From assembly GCF_018919175.1 (NCBI RefSeq), contig NZ_JAHLQL010000001.1, forward strand, positions 310,001 through 374,000: 64,000 nucleotides of DNA. Direction: 5' to 3'. Under the pieces are notes generated by a model that ran no database searches, had not been told where the DNA came from, and was given only the letters and a program-made list of their open reading frames with translations. This DNA comes from Clostridium simiarum. GTDB lineage: Bacteria; Bacillota; Clostridia; Clostridiales; Clostridiaceae. This document shows positions 63,950 through 64,000 of the stretch, piece after piece. The position numbers and the translations under genes are program-made. Numbering within the stretch: position 1 is the first letter of the stretch; the number at the start of each line of letters is the position of its first letter.

Positions 63950-64000
63950 TCATTTTAAAGAAAGGTCAGCTACATATTCTTCTTTAAGAAAGAGTTTATA
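63950..64000 (-). CDS. C-terminal end of an unidentified gene (partial)
   Basis: Reading the minus strand from the window edge gives YKLFLKEEYVADLSLK and a TGA stop at 63952-63950. The following hairpin supports a real gene end. Too short to identify. Confidence 0.4.
   Translation of the reverse strand, partial: YKLFLKEEYVADLSLK

Overview
The window is AT-rich Firmicute DNA and most likely comes from a Clostridium sensu stricto species. It encodes an anaerobic fermentative gene set: pyruvate formate-lyase and its activase, a formate channel, L-lactate dehydrogenase, an iron alcohol dehydrogenase and two rubredoxins. Gram-positive wall features are plain: LPxTG-anchored proteins, MurT/GatD, a D,D-carboxypeptidase and LrgAB. 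Genes sit in short operons with strong ribosome binding sites, frequent TTG/GTG starts, and hairpin terminators that often serve two convergent genes. I see no phage, insertion sequence, CRISPR array, rRNA or tRNA, so this reads as ordinary chromosome.

Layout. 1-6.5 kb: end of a TspO-like gene, an amidohydrolase, lrgAB, a VIT/vWA protein, a TPR protein and a GIY-YIG protein. 6.5-12.2 kb: two wall-anchored 5'-nucleotidase-family genes, the second a double-module fusion. They share promoter layout, leader hairpin and ribosome binding site. 12.2-20.7 kb: polysaccharide deacetylase-like protein, PpaX-like phosphatase, EamA transporter, M29 aminopeptidase, D,D-carboxypeptidase, Nudix, alcohol dehydrogenase and LUD protein. 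20.8-27.0 kb: a cobalamin riboswitch with terminator, followed by ECF T, a fused double ATPase, a CbrT-like S component and two secreted proteins with transcobalamin-like (DUF4430) domains. 27-43 kb: PepF, the murT-gatD operon with a CapA-like gene, manA, pckA, SOD, surE-thioredoxin, uppP, pfkA, and a serine-hydrolase relative lacking its nucleophile. 42.6-47 kb: focA divergent from pflBA. 47-64 kb: rubredoxins, M48 protease, MATE, exonuclease, arginase, a potA-potB-potCD operon with fused permease and binding protein, ldh, T-box-controlled asnA, methyltransferase, LspA-like protein, amidase and birA.

How it works together. The strongest candidate for a less described system is the 20.8-27.0 kb cluster. 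A B12-sensing RNA appears to control both an ECF importer and surface proteins built from the same two fold types as animal intrinsic factor/transcobalamin, an alpha/alpha toroid and a DUF4430 beta domain. This suggests Gram-positive surface capture of cobalamin handed to an ECF importer. The second most notable signal is the pair of nucleotidase leaders. Each has a near-consensus promoter followed by a hairpin whose loop presents a CcpA (cre)-like sequence.

Gene ends follow the open reading frames. Starts were moved where a ribosome binding site clearly favours an internal codon. Positions of short sites were counted by eye and may be off by one or two bases.
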